A stretch of 64,000 nucleotides of DNA from NCBI GenBank assembly GCA_964556115.1, contig CAZKVC010000002.1, forward strand, positions 213,522 to 277,521, in the 5' to 3' direction. This document shows positions 32,134 through 40,954 of this stretch, one piece after another. How positions within the stretch are numbered: the stretch's first letter is position 1; each line of letters opens with the position of its first letter. This DNA is from Parvularcula sp964556115. GTDB lineage: Bacteria; Pseudomonadota; Alphaproteobacteria; Caulobacterales; Parvularculaceae. Both the position numbers and the translations under genes were made by a program. The notes below the pieces were generated by a model. The model saw only the letters and a list, made by a program, of their open reading frames with translations. It did not search any database and had not been told where the DNA came from.

Positions 32134-33441
32134 TCAGGCCCTGCCGAAGACCCGCTCGAAGATCGTGTCCACATGCTTGGTGTGGTAATCCATATCGAAC
32201 ATCGCCTCGATCTTCTCGTGGGAGAGCGCGGCGGTGACTTCACCGTCCGCCTTCAGAAGATCGAGGAACTGTCCGTTCTCGTCCCAGACCTTGAGAGCGT
32301 TGCGCTGCACCAGGCGGTAGGCGTCCTCGCGGCTGACCCCGGCCTGGGTGAGCGCGAGGAGCACGCGCTGCGAAAAGACGAGGCCACTGAGCTGGTTGAG
32401 GTTCGCCGTCATGTTGTCTTCGAAGACGACCAGGTTCTCGATGACGCCTGCCAGCCGATGAAGGGCGAAGTCGAGATGGGTCGTCGCGTCGGGGCCGATG
32501 CCGCGCTCGACCGAGGAGTGGCTGATGTCCCGCTCATGCCAGAGGGCGACATTCTCCATCGCCGGGACCACCGCCGAGCGGACGAGGCGAGCGAGCCCGG
32601 TGAGGTTCTCGGTCAGGATCGGGTTCTTCTTGTGGGGCATGGCCGATGAGCCCTTCTGCCCCTTAGAGAAAAACTCCGCCGCCTCCAGAACTTCCGTCCG
32701 CTGAAGGTGGCGGATCTCCGTTGCCAGCCGCTCCACCGACGAGGCGATGACGCCGAGGGCCGCGAAGAAAGCCGCGTGGCGGTCGCGGGGGATCACCTGG
32801 GTCGAGACGGGCTCGACGCGGAGGCCCATTTTCCCGGCCACGTGCTCCTCGACCCGGGGATCGACATTGGCGAAGGTGCCGACTGCGCCGGAAAGGGCGC
32901 AGGTCGCGATCTCTTCGCGGGCAGTCTTCAGACGGCGGAGGTTCCGGTCGAACTCGGCGTAGTAGGTGGCAAGCTTCACCCCGAAGGTCGTCGGCTCGGC
33001 ATGGATGCCGTGGCTACGGCCGATCGTGACAGTCATCTTGTGCTCGAAGGCGCGCTTTTCGAGCGCCGCGAGGACCCGCTCCACGCCCTCGATCAGGAAG
33101 TCCGATGCACGGGCGAGTTGCACCGCGAGGGTGGTGTCGAGAATGTCCGAACTCGTCAGGCCCTGGTGGACGAACCGCGCTTCGTCGCCGACGAACTCGG
33201 CGAAGTGCGTGAGGAAGGCGATGACGTCGTGCTTGGTCTCCGCCTCGATCTCATGGATCCGCTCGACGGAAAACTCAGCCTTGCGACCTTCTTCCCCGAC
33301 TTTCGCGGCGGCTTCCTTGGGGATGACGCCGAGCTCCGCCATGGCGTCCGCCGCGTGTGCTTCGATCTCGAACCAGATGCGGTATTTGCTCGCATCGGAC
33401 CAGAGATCGACCAGGGGCTGGCGGGCATAGCGGGGAATCAT
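32134..33441 (-). CDS. purB: Adenylosuccinate lyase
   Basis: PurB cleaves SAICAR and adenylosuccinate in purine synthesis. The 435-aa protein starts MIPRYARQPLVDLWS, has the fold motifs TSSDILDT and GRSHGIHAEPTTFG, and the fumarase/aspartase signature SSAMPHKKNP. The catalytic-loop serine lies in this signature. AAGGAG lies 9 bp before the chosen ATG; upstream codons to 33507 are not conserved. It is divergent from the YkgJ-family gene. Confidence 0.97.
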   Translation of the reverse strand: MIPRYARQPLVDLWSDASKYRIWFEIEAHAADAMAELGVIPKEAAAKVGEEGRKAEFSVERIHEIEAETKHDVIAFLTHFAEFVGDEARFVHQGLTSSDILDTTLAVQLARASDFLIEGVERVLAALEKRAFEHKMTVTIGRSHGIHAEPTTFGVKLATYYAEFDRNLRRLKTAREEIATCALSGAVGTFANVDPRVEEHVAGKMGLRVEPVSTQVIPRDRHAAFFAALGVIASSVERLATEIRHLQRTEVLEAAEFFSKGQKGSSAMPHKKNPILTENLTGLARLVRSAVVPAMENVALWHERDISHSSVERGIGPDATTHLDFALHRLAGVIENLVVFEDNMTANLNQLSGLVFSQRVLLALTQAGVSREDAYRLVQRNALKVWDENGQFLDLLKADGEVTAALSHEKIEAMFDMDYHTKHVDTIFERVFGRA

Positions 33442-33497
33442 GGGCGGCGGCTCCTTGCGTTCGGATGCGGAGATCAGCAGAATATGGGGACCAGCGG

Positions 33498-33884
33498 ATG
33501 AACCCAAAGAGGCCCCCGATCAAGACCCTCTACGATTGCATGAAGTGCCCGGCCTATTGCTGCTCCTACGAGCACATCCCGGTCACGCCCGGCGACATCA
33601 AGCGCCTGGGCACGTATTTCGGTTTGTCCAAGGACGAAGCGAAGAAGCGCTTCACCAAGAAGGGCGACGAGGAAAGTCCCCGCGTCCTGCGCCACAAGGC
33701 CGACGAGCATTTCGGCACGATTTGCCGCTTTCTCGATTCAGAAACCCGCGGCTGCAGCATCTACGAGGCGCGGCCGGAAATCTGCCGCGATTTCCCGAAC
33801 CGCAAGCGCTGCGGCTATTATGAGTTCCTGATCCACGAGCGCGAGACCCAGGAAGACGAGGAGTGGGTCTCGACGACCCGCTGA
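33498..33884 (+). CDS. YkgJ-family cysteine cluster protein
   Basis: This 128-aa protein has C14, C17, C21 and C22 in CMKCPAYCC near the N-terminus, then CRFLD, CSIYEARPEICRDFP and CGYYEF. This is the YkgJ-type metal-chelating cysteine cluster (zinc or iron-sulfur). Members are widespread, and no defined role is established; some are discussed as Fe-S or metal-handling proteins. The gene stands alone, divergent from purB. Confidence 0.88.
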   Translation: MNPKRPPIKTLYDCMKCPAYCCSYEHIPVTPGDIKRLGTYFGLSKDEAKKRFTKKGDEESPRVLRHKADEHFGTICRFLDSETRGCSIYEARPEICRDFPNRKRCGYYEFLIHERETQEDEEWVSTTR

Positions 33885-33936
33885 CTGGCTCTGCCGCTGA
33901 AGCGCTATCGGCTCAGCGCTTGTCGCCGCTGATCGT

Positions 33937-34920
33937 TCAGCGTTTGTGATTGCGCCAGTCGTCCACCCGCACGAGCATGACATAAACGGCTGCCAATGCG
34001 GCGAGCGCGCCTGCCGCGACAACGACCGCGTCCTGACCCTCCGGCTTCTGCATTGCCTGCCAGATATCGTCCGCCTTGGCCTGGAGCACCCCGACGCTGA
34101 GATTGTCGGGAATGTCGGCCGCGATGGGGGGCAGGGGATCGCTGTCGGAAGGAACGGGCTTATGGCTTCCGCCGCCGTCCTCGCCAGCGGGGCTTCCAGT
34201 GGTGGAGCCATCTGCACCGCCTGCCTGTTCGCCGCTGCCGGTATCACCCGGCATCTCGCCTTTCCTGTCCGGCGTGCTTCCGGATGTTTCCTGGCCGTCT
34301 TCGGCTTCCTCGCCGCTTCCGCCGAGAAGAACGGAGCCTGCCGCAACCGAACCCGCCGCACCGCCCAGGCCCGCACCGCCGATCGTGCGGCTCTGGTGCA
34401 GGCTGCCCCGGCGGGGTGTGTTTTCCTCCACAGGGACGCCGCGCGGATCATTGCCGGCGCTGTCGCTGTCATTGATGTAGCCTTCGAGGAACAGCGCCGC
34501 TTCGGCCTCGCGGCGGTTCTTCAGGCCTTGCACGACCCGGCCACCGGCCTTGTTCCACCAATGCATGGCTTCGGCGGCGGCTTCGTACTGCTTGTTGTTC
34601 AGGCGCTTGATGAAGGTCGACCGCTTCATCGCGCTGACGCCGATATTGTAGGTGATCGAGACCAGCGCATCGTACATGTTCTGGGTGATCTCGGCCTTCA
34701 CCGCCTTCTCGACGCCCTCTTCATATTGCTGGAGGTCGCGCTTGAGGATCTTCTCGGCCTCGCGCTCGGAGATCTCCATGCCAGGCACCACGTCGGGCGG
34801 CCCTGCCATGGACGTATGGCCATATCCGATGGTCCAGATGCCCACGACATCCTGATAGGCCTCGAGTTCGAGACCTTCGAAACGCTTGATCAGATCGAGC
34901 CCGCGATCAGAAATCTTCAT
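33937..34920 (-). CDS. T4-type lysozyme (GH24) with C-terminal membrane tail
   Basis: The first 150 residues form a T4-like lysozyme with the exact catalytic spacing E15-x8-D24-x5-T30 (RFEG...AYQD...GIWTIGYGHT). TYNIGV and the WNKAGGRVVQGLKNRREAEAALF end of the fold also match. A linker of about 140 residues, rich in G, S, D and P, follows. Near the C-terminus lies one hydrophobic helix (about 298-317), then RVDDWRNHKR. No signal peptide is seen, so the enzyme looks tail-anchored in the inner membrane. No phage genes surround it. The ATG at 34920 has GGGGG 8 bp upstream; frames further upstream are not conserved. Confidence 0.85.
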   Translation of the reverse strand: MKISDRGLDLIKRFEGLELEAYQDVVGIWTIGYGHTSMAGPPDVVPGMEISEREAEKILKRDLQQYEEGVEKAVKAEITQNMYDALVSITYNIGVSAMKRSTFIKRLNNKQYEAAAEAMHWWNKAGGRVVQGLKNRREAEAALFLEGYINDSDSAGNDPRGVPVEENTPRRGSLHQSRTIGGAGLGGAAGSVAAGSVLLGGSGEEAEDGQETSGSTPDRKGEMPGDTGSGEQAGGADGSTTGSPAGEDGGGSHKPVPSDSDPLPPIAADIPDNLSVGVLQAKADDIWQAMQKPEGQDAVVVAAGALAALAAVYVMLVRVDDWRNHKR

Positions 34921-35132
34921 GCAGAAACCCCCGGATACCCATGTGCCTGCGTGAACGATATAGCACGACTTATGGACGGGGTCAGCTTCTCCCTTAACGA
35001 ACTGTGAACTTCGACGTGAGCAAATCTCGGTCGTACCGGACGAGTGGTGTTGTCCTGAGCGGGAACGCACTCTAATGGCAGCCAAAAGGGCGCCCGCAAC
35101 CGGCGACCCAGGGGCAAACCGGGAGGTGGCGG

Positions 35133-35546
35133 ATGTCCGTCACAGATGACGACTATCGTCCAAGTCCGGATGAGCCGTTCATGAACGAACGGCAGCTGGG
35201 CTATTTCCGCAAGAAACTTCTTGCCTGGAAGAATGACATTCTCGAGCAGAGCAAGAACACCATCGAGGGTATGAAGGACGCGACCCTGCACGCGCCCGAC
35301 ACAGTGGACCGGGCGGCTTCGGAGACTGATCACGCTCTCGAGCTGCGCACCCGGGACAGGCAGCGCAAACTGATTCAGAAGATTGACGCCGCGCTCAGGC
35401 GGATTGACGAAGGCGAATACGGTTACTGCAGCGAGACGGGTGACCCGATTTCGCTGCAACGGCTGGAAGCCCGGCCCACGGCGACCATGTCGCTGGAGGC
35501 GCAGGAACGCCATGAGCGGCGGGAGAAGGTCCACCGCGACGACTGA
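35133..35546 (+). CDS. dksA: DksA/TraR-family RNA polymerase-binding regulator
   Basis: DksA works with ppGpp at the RNA polymerase secondary channel. The 137-aa protein has a coiled-coil (about 20-80; LGYFRKKLLAWKNDIL and RKLIQKIDAALRRIDEGEYG) and the zinc-finger-like end CSETGDPISLQRLEARP. The coiled-coil tip holds DTVDRAASETDHA, close to the DxxDxA motif needed for function. Only one of the four zinc cysteines remains, as is common in alphaproteobacterial DksA. GGGAGG stands upstream of the ATG. Confidence 0.93.
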   Translation: MSVTDDDYRPSPDEPFMNERQLGYFRKKLLAWKNDILEQSKNTIEGMKDATLHAPDTVDRAASETDHALELRTRDRQRKLIQKIDAALRRIDEGEYGYCSETGDPISLQRLEARPTATMSLEAQERHERREKVHRDD

Positions 35547-35643
35547 CCTGCCTTGGCGGGGCTCCACGCCAGAGCAAGGTATGGGCATTGCAAAGGTCAA
35601 GTGGGCGGCCCCTTCAGGGACGCCGAGAAGGGAACGAACCACC

Positions 35644-36273
35644 ATGCTGAACTGGATGATCCGCGCCGTCACGGCCGCCGCCGCGCTGGTCGCGCTCGCG
35701 GCCTGCACCACCGCTCCGCCGCCGCCGAGCGAAGGGCAGACCGGCGCCGAGCTGCAGGAGCAGAGCTATCCCGATTATGTGATCGGCCCCTATGATGGCC
35801 TCAACATCTTCGTCTGGCGCGCGCCCGAGCTTTCTTCCGAGGTGAGCGTGCGGCCCGATGGCCGGATCTCGACCCCACTGGTCGACGACATGGTCGCCGC
35901 AGGCAAGACCCCGGCCGAGCTCGCTACCGCGATCGAGGATGTCCTGAGCGACTATGTCCGCACCCCGCAGGTCACCGTTATCGTCAGCAATTTCTCATCG
36001 ACCTTCGACCAGCAGGTCCGCGTCCTCGGCGAGGCGCAGCAGCCCACGGCCATTCCCTATCAGGCGGGCATGACCACTCTCGATGTGATGATCGCCGTTG
36101 GCGGGCTCACAGAATTTGCGGCGGGCAACCGTGCCAAGCTGATCCGGGGCAGGGGCGAGGATAAAAAGACCTACCGCCTGCGCCTCGGTGACCTGATGCG
36201 GTCTGGCGACGTTACCGCCGACGTGCCTCTGGCACCGGGTGATGTCATCCTGATTCCCGAATCGATTTTCTAA
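35644..36273 (+). CDS. Polysaccharide export lipoprotein (Wza-like)
   Basis: This 209-aa protein has a lipoprotein signal with lipobox ALAAC (Cys about 20). A polysaccharide export (Poly_export) domain follows (YVIGPYDGLNIFVWRAPELSSEVSVRPDGRIS) and then a SLBB domain (VRVLGEAQQPTAIPYQAGMTTLDVMIAVGG), ending GDVILIPESIF. Short Wza-like proteins of this kind form the periplasmic/outer-membrane part of exopolysaccharide export and are frequent in exosortase (XrtA)-linked clusters. The next gene, an outer-membrane barrel, starts about 50 bp downstream. Confidence 0.9.
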   Translation: MLNWMIRAVTAAAALVALAACTTAPPPPSEGQTGAELQEQSYPDYVIGPYDGLNIFVWRAPELSSEVSVRPDGRISTPLVDDMVAAGKTPAELATAIEDVLSDYVRTPQVTVIVSNFSSTFDQQVRVLGEAQQPTAIPYQAGMTTLDVMIAVGGLTEFAAGNRAKLIRGRGEDKKTYRLRLGDLMRSGDVTADVPLAPGDVILIPESIF

Positions 36274-36325
36274 GGGCGTGCGGGCTGGGATGGCCCGTTC
36301 AAGCGTGACAGGGAGGCTGCTGGCC

Positions 36326-38317
36326 GTGCCAAAGACATCGATGCTGCTCGGATCGGCGGCGCTTCTTCCCTGGCTGGCGATCGGACCGGCCCTCGCCCAG
36401 ATCAGCGGGCCGCAGCCGACGCCCGAGCAGCTCCGGCAGTTGCGCGAACAGAACGAGCCGGCCACGGAGGCGCAGGATACCAGGCGCCGGCAGCCGCAGC
36501 CGAACTTCATGACCCGCTCGTGGAGCCTTGAAGGCGCGCTGACCTATACCGACAACTTCGCGCAGATCGGCGACAATTTCTACGAGCGCTTCTTCCTGAA
36601 CGACGACGGCACTTTCCTGACCCGCCCGGTGCTGGTCAACCTCGGCAATGGCCAGTTCGAGATCGAAGAGATTCCGCGAACGGACTCCGTGCAACTCGAA
36701 ACCGACGAGAAAATCTTCGCAACCGCCAGCATCAGCGGTTTCTCTGCCTTCGACCGCGGCCGTTCCCGCGGGCTGATAAGGGGCAACGTCTCGTTCAGCA
36801 CCTTCCTTGATGGGGAAACCCTGGCGGACCTCAATGCTGACCGGATCAACGCCGATCTGCCTCAGGCCGCGATCGACGCCGGCGCAACGCCGACCATCGG
36901 CAATCGCGGCATACAGGATGTCTTCATAAACCCCGATGCGAGCGGCTACGGGACCTACGACCTTCTTGGCAAAACGCTCGTTCTCGAAGCGGGCGGCTTT
37001 GTCAGCCAGCAGCAGTTACAACCCGGCGCCGCTGTAGGTACGGCTGGGGGTGGCGCGGGCCAGAATTTCAACCAGGCTATCACCGGCGGAGTGTTTTTCG
37101 GTCCGAGTTTCACGAATAGATTCGCCGATGACCAGAATGTAGCACTCAGCTACAGAACCTCGGTGATCGGCGTACTCGATCAGAACACGGACGCTCAGAT
37201 AGGCAACGACGGGGAGGTGACTCCGTTCCGGTTCGATCAGTTCCTATCGAATAGTATGAGCCATGAGATCGAGGCAGCCTACGGAACGGGTTACCTCTTT
37301 GAGCCGCTCATGGTAGAAGTCACCACGATGGCTCGCTTCATCGACGAGCAAGGGTCCGATATCCGGCCTGATCAACACGTCGAACAGTACAGCATAGGCG
37401 CCACCGGTATCGTGGCCATGACGTCCCGTTTCAGTTTCCTTGGCACCCTCGGTTATGACACCATCGACAGCTCATTTGACGCGTTTGAGTCGGACGTAGC
37501 ACCCATCGGACCTGCCTTTTCCGATCAGTCGCTCGATCAGATCTATTACGCGCTTGGTTTTCGGTGGCTACCCAATCGCGACAGCTTCGTGACAGCGAGC
37601 GTGGGAGAACGCTTCGGCGGTATTCAGGTCGATGCGGATGTCAACCTTCGACTTACTTCCCGTCTTAATCTCACGGCCAACGCCCGAAAACAGTTCAATA
37701 CCGGACTCCAGAATCAGCAGAACAACAACCGTTTCTTCAACGTAGCTGCTCTGAACATGCTGGAGCGGTTCAACAATTCGGGCGATAGCTTAGAGGACAC
37801 GCGCATAGAGCAAATTTCGCCTGGTATCTTAGATGACCTGGCTATTTCCAGCGGTGGGGGTGCCTTCATTGCGCAGCCCCTGACAACTTTACAAGCTAGT
37901 CTGAACGGCCGTTATGGCCGGAACAACTTCACCGTCTCGGCGAATGCTACGTTGTTCGACGACAATAACGGTGTCGAGGTCATTGGGTTCGGTGGAGATA
38001 CCATCGGCGCAACCATAACCGGATCGCGCCGTATCACACGCCGCTGGACAGGCACTCTCAGCTACCGCGCTAACCATATTGAGTTGCGGGAAGGCGGTTT
38101 CAGCCTGTTGGGCAGTGCAGAGGCCAACGCCATCACCGATCAGTTCGCCGCCGCCAGCCTGCGTTTCACAATCAGCCGTCGTTGGTCGGCTGCCGTATCT
38201 GCGAGCCATCTGCGCCGGGACCTGGAGAACGACGTCACGGTGGCCTCATTGATCCGTGGCACGGTTTTTGAATTCGAGGAGAACCAGGCACGCTTCGGCG
38301 TGCGTTACCAGTTCTGA
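36326..38317 (+). CDS. Large outer-membrane beta-barrel of the exopolysaccharide locus
   Basis: The protein (about 663 aa) has a signal peptide ending near GPALA, a proline/glutamine-rich N-terminus, and then a long alternating beta pattern ending in F (ARFGVRYQF). The overall layout and the place after a Wza-like gene fit the PEP-CTERM-system-associated outer-membrane proteins (TIGR03016-like); this match is from memory and moderate. I chose the GTG at 36326 because GGGAGG lies 9 bp upstream and a clean signal peptide follows; an ATG at 36290 is the alternative. Codon use from about 36.9 to 38.1 kb is less GC-biased than in the neighbours. Confidence 0.72.
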   Translation: MPKTSMLLGSAALLPWLAIGPALAQISGPQPTPEQLRQLREQNEPATEAQDTRRRQPQPNFMTRSWSLEGALTYTDNFAQIGDNFYERFFLNDDGTFLTRPVLVNLGNGQFEIEEIPRTDSVQLETDEKIFATASISGFSAFDRGRSRGLIRGNVSFSTFLDGETLADLNADRINADLPQAAIDAGATPTIGNRGIQDVFINPDASGYGTYDLLGKTLVLEAGGFVSQQQLQPGAAVGTAGGGAGQNFNQAITGGVFFGPSFTNRFADDQNVALSYRTSVIGVLDQNTDAQIGNDGEVTPFRFDQFLSNSMSHEIEAAYGTGYLFEPLMVEVTTMARFIDEQGSDIRPDQHVEQYSIGATGIVAMTSRFSFLGTLGYDTIDSSFDAFESDVAPIGPAFSDQSLDQIYYALGFRWLPNRDSFVTASVGERFGGIQVDADVNLRLTSRLNLTANARKQFNTGLQNQQNNNRFFNVAALNMLERFNNSGDSLEDTRIEQISPGILDDLAISSGGGAFIAQPLTTLQASLNGRYGRNNFTVSANATLFDDNNGVEVIGFGGDTIGATITGSRRITRRWTGTLSYRANHIELREGGFSLLGSAEANAITDQFAAASLRFTISRRWSAAVSASHLRRDLENDVTVASLIRGTVFEFEENQARFGVRYQF

Positions 38318-38328
38318 CGGAGGATCAC

Positions 38329-39558
38329 ATGGTTGGGGCGCAATTCGACGAACACAAGGCGCCCTTCCACGAAGCCCGAGAGCGCGGCTTCGTCTTCCAT
38401 GCGCCTTCGTTCAAGGCGGCATCGGCTGCGATGAACGATGCCCTCGCCCGCAACCATTATCCCTTGATCGTCGAGGGCGAGAACGGCATCGGCAAGGCCA
38501 CCTCAGTCCTTTTCTGGCTTCGCAGCCAGCCTGAGGACAGCCTGACCCCAGCCGCCCTCGAAGCCGAAGCGGTCGATGCGGATAATGTGGCCGGCAGCCT
38601 TCTCGGCGCCTTCGGCCTCACCGCTGACGACGGGTCTTCGGCGGAAGAGGCGCTGTTCGATTTCGTCGAAGACTGCGCCTTTGCGGAGCGTCCCGCGGTC
38701 GCAGCCATCTTCGATGCGGAGACCCTGGACGATGAGGTCCTGAAGATTTTGGGACAGCTTTCGAAAAGCCCGTCCCAGGGCGGGACAGGCATCGCGCTCA
38801 TCCTCACCGCGTCTGCCCCCCTTGGCTGGGAGGAAGGCGAGACGGTGGTGCTCGAAGCGATGGATGCGGGCACCGTCAAACGGTTCTGCGAGGCGGCAAC
38901 CGAAGCTTCCGGGCTTCCGTCCCTGGGCTGTTCGGACGAAGCCATGCGTGCCCTTCGCCAGAAGAGCGGCGGGCTGATGGGCCGCGCAGGCATCCTCTTC
39001 GATCAGGCCTACGCCGTTGCCTTCGCCGACGGCGCGGCGGTCATTGAACCGCGACACATTCCGGGCTACATGCCCGAAGCAGAGGCGGTCCCTGGCGTGC
39101 CCAGCGCATCTGATATTGAAGCGGCGCTCCTCGCGCTCGACCCTTCCGCGCTACCGCCGCGGGTGGATGAGGAAGAGGTCGGCACCAAAGCGCCTGCCGA
39201 AGCGGAAGCGACCACGCACAAGCCCGTTGCGACACCCAAGGATCGCCCACCGCAGCCGCGCAGGCGGGCTTCGGCTTTCCCAACGATTGCCACGGGAGCG
39301 GGCTTCCAGTTCGGCCGTGAAGCCGCGAACGACCCCGCGCGCTCGCGGATATCACCGGTGCTTCTGGAAGAACTCACGACGCTCAAGAACGCTATCGCGA
39401 ACTTGCGGGACAGCGTCGATCATATCCGCAACGAGGCCGATGCGCTCAGCGAGGCCATCAGTGGGCGCCATGACCGTATCGTGCAGGCTGCAGAAAATGT
39501 TGCCGAAACGACACGAGAGGCGATTCACACGTCACCGAACGGTAGCACGGACGGTTAA
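38329..39558 (+). CDS. ATPase-like protein with altered Walker A, exopolysaccharide locus
   Basis: The 409-aa protein begins with an ExeA/AAA-like region. GENGIGKAT stands at the Walker A position, but alanine replaces the usual Ser/Thr after the lysine. AAIFDAETLDDE lies at the Walker B position. A proline- and charge-rich linker (about 270-330) and a coiled-coil C-terminus (ELTTLKNAIANLRDSVDHIRNEADAL) follow. It lies 11 bp after the barrel gene, so the two are co-transcribed. By analogy with the ATPases of exosortase-linked polysaccharide clusters it may be a regulator or motor, but nucleotide hydrolysis is doubtful. Confidence 0.65.
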   Translation: MVGAQFDEHKAPFHEARERGFVFHAPSFKAASAAMNDALARNHYPLIVEGENGIGKATSVLFWLRSQPEDSLTPAALEAEAVDADNVAGSLLGAFGLTADDGSSAEEALFDFVEDCAFAERPAVAAIFDAETLDDEVLKILGQLSKSPSQGGTGIALILTASAPLGWEEGETVVLEAMDAGTVKRFCEAATEASGLPSLGCSDEAMRALRQKSGGLMGRAGILFDQAYAVAFADGAAVIEPRHIPGYMPEAEAVPGVPSASDIEAALLALDPSALPPRVDEEEVGTKAPAEAEATTHKPVATPKDRPPQPRRRASAFPTIATGAGFQFGREAANDPARSRISPVLLEELTTLKNAIANLRDSVDHIRNEADALSEAISGRHDRIVQAAENVAETTREAIHTSPNGSTDG

Positions 39559-39602
39559 GATCGGTTAACGATTGGAGAGAACCAGTCAGGGGTGACTTCC
39601 AA

Positions 39603-40034
39603 ATGATCCGCATCGTTCTTCCGCTTATTCTGATTGCGCTCGCCGGCTTCGGTCCATGGACCGACAGCGGCGCGACGGGCATCACCATTGCCGACAAGAC
39701 CATCGGCTGCGTTGCAGAACTCAAGCTGCCGACCACGGCCGCCTGCATGCCCGAGGGCGCACTTGCGCAGAAGCTCATCGCATGGACCATGGTGCTTGGC
39801 GGGGCCGCCGCGGTTCTTTCGATCCTCGGGCTGCTGCCGCTTGTCGGCCGGGTGACGAGCATCGTCGTCATCGCAGCCGGTGCGCTGGGTCTCGGCGCAG
39901 CGGGCTACGGCATCATGGGCGCCATGGAAGCGGGCGGTGTCGCATCGACCCCATGGGGTGTCTGGGCAACCCTCGTTGCCGCGCTGGCCACCGCCTTCGT
40001 CGGCTTCAACGGCCTGCGCGGCGAGGTCGACTGA
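39603..40034 (+). CDS. Small integral membrane protein, function unknown
   Basis: The 143-aa protein has about four hydrophobic segments (1-18, 58-80, 84-105, 117-138) and an extramembrane loop with two cysteines (TIGCVAEL and AACMPEG) that could form a disulfide in the periplasm. I recognise no family. It is 44 bp after the ATPase-like gene in the same direction and convergent with hemF, 3 bp away. Confidence 0.7.
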   Translation: MIRIVLPLILIALAGFGPWTDSGATGITIADKTIGCVAELKLPTTAACMPEGALAQKLIAWTMVLGGAAAVLSILGLLPLVGRVTSIVVIAAGALGLGAAGYGIMGAMEAGGVASTPWGVWATLVAALATAFVGFNGLRGEVD

Positions 40035-40037
40035 CCC

Positions 40038-40904
40038 TCAGCGCCAAGTGGCGATCGGCGGCAGGCTCGACAGGATCGAGCGGACATTCCCGCCAGTCTT
40101 GAGGCCGAAGGTCGTACCGCGGTCATAGAGCAGATTGAACTCGGCATATCGGCCGCGGCGGAACATCTGTTCCTCGCGGTCGTCCTCGTTCCAAGCCGTG
40201 TTCATGCGCTTGGAGACGAGGGCAGGGTAGCTTGAGAGAAAGGCTGAGCCAACAGCTTTTGTCAGAGCAAAATCAGCGTCATGATCGCCTGTGTTCAGGT
40301 GATCATAGAAGATGCCCCCAACTCCGCGGGCCTCGTTGCGGTGGGGCAGCCAGAAATACTCGTCGCACCAGGTCTTGAACCGCGCAAAATCGCCGGACGG
40401 GCTGGCAGCGCAGGCCTCCTCCATCGCCCCGTGGAAGGCGCGGGTGTCCTCGTGATCATCCAGTCGGTAGCGGTCGAGCATGGGGTTCAGGTCACCCCCG
40501 CCGCCGAACCAGCTTCGGGACGTGACGACGAAGCGGGTGTTCATATGGGCTGAAGGCGCATGCGGATTGCGGGTATGTGCGATCAGGCTGATGCCGGCGG
40601 CCCAGAACCGCGGGTCGTCCTCGGCGCCGGGGATCTGCTTTCGGAACTCCTCCGAGAACTCGCCATGCACTTTCGAGAAGTGAATGCCTGCCTTCTCGAA
40701 GACGCGGCCATGAAGCATACCCATGCGTCCACCGCCTTCGCCGGGACCACGGTCCCATTCCTCAAGCTCGAAACGCCCCGCGGGCATGCCCTCGTAGAGG
40801 GAACCGTCGCCGGCGTCCTCCAGCGCTTCGAAGGCGGCGATGAGGCGTTCCTGCAATGCACGGAACCAGGCAGCGGCGGCGGTTTTCTGATCGTCAGCGG
40901 ACAT
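40038..40904 (-). CDS. hemF: Oxygen-dependent coproporphyrinogen III oxidase
   Basis: HemF makes protoporphyrinogen IX from coproporphyrinogen III using O2, for heme synthesis. The 288-aa protein has the signatures WFGGGGDLNPM, CDEYFWLPHRNEARGVGGIFYD, and FNLLYDRGTTFGLKTGG. The length is normal. Next to the bc1 operon, it suits the heme demand of the respiratory chain. trmL ends 50 bp upstream in the same direction. Confidence 0.96.
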   Translation of the reverse strand: MSADDQKTAAAAWFRALQERLIAAFEALEDAGDGSLYEGMPAGRFELEEWDRGPGEGGGRMGMLHGRVFEKAGIHFSKVHGEFSEEFRKQIPGAEDDPRFWAAGISLIAHTRNPHAPSAHMNTRFVVTSRSWFGGGGDLNPMLDRYRLDDHEDTRAFHGAMEEACAASPSGDFARFKTWCDEYFWLPHRNEARGVGGIFYDHLNTGDHDADFALTKAVGSAFLSSYPALVSKRMNTAWNEDDREEQMFRRGRYAEFNLLYDRGTTFGLKTGGNVRSILSSLPPIATWR

Positions 40905-40954
40905 AGCCTGATGGGCTACGATATGGTCATCTTCAGCACAAGAACGACGGACCG

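Noticed and set aside
33937..35085. Prophage or gene transfer agent cluster around the lysozyme
   Set aside because: The flanking genes are purB, a YkgJ protein and dksA; no capsid, tail, portal, terminase or integrase genes are seen.
39553..39572. CtrA box (TTAA-N-TTAA) before the small membrane protein
   Set aside because: The two TTAA half-sites are 6 bp apart rather than the usual 7, and the flanking bases do not fit well; chance is likely.
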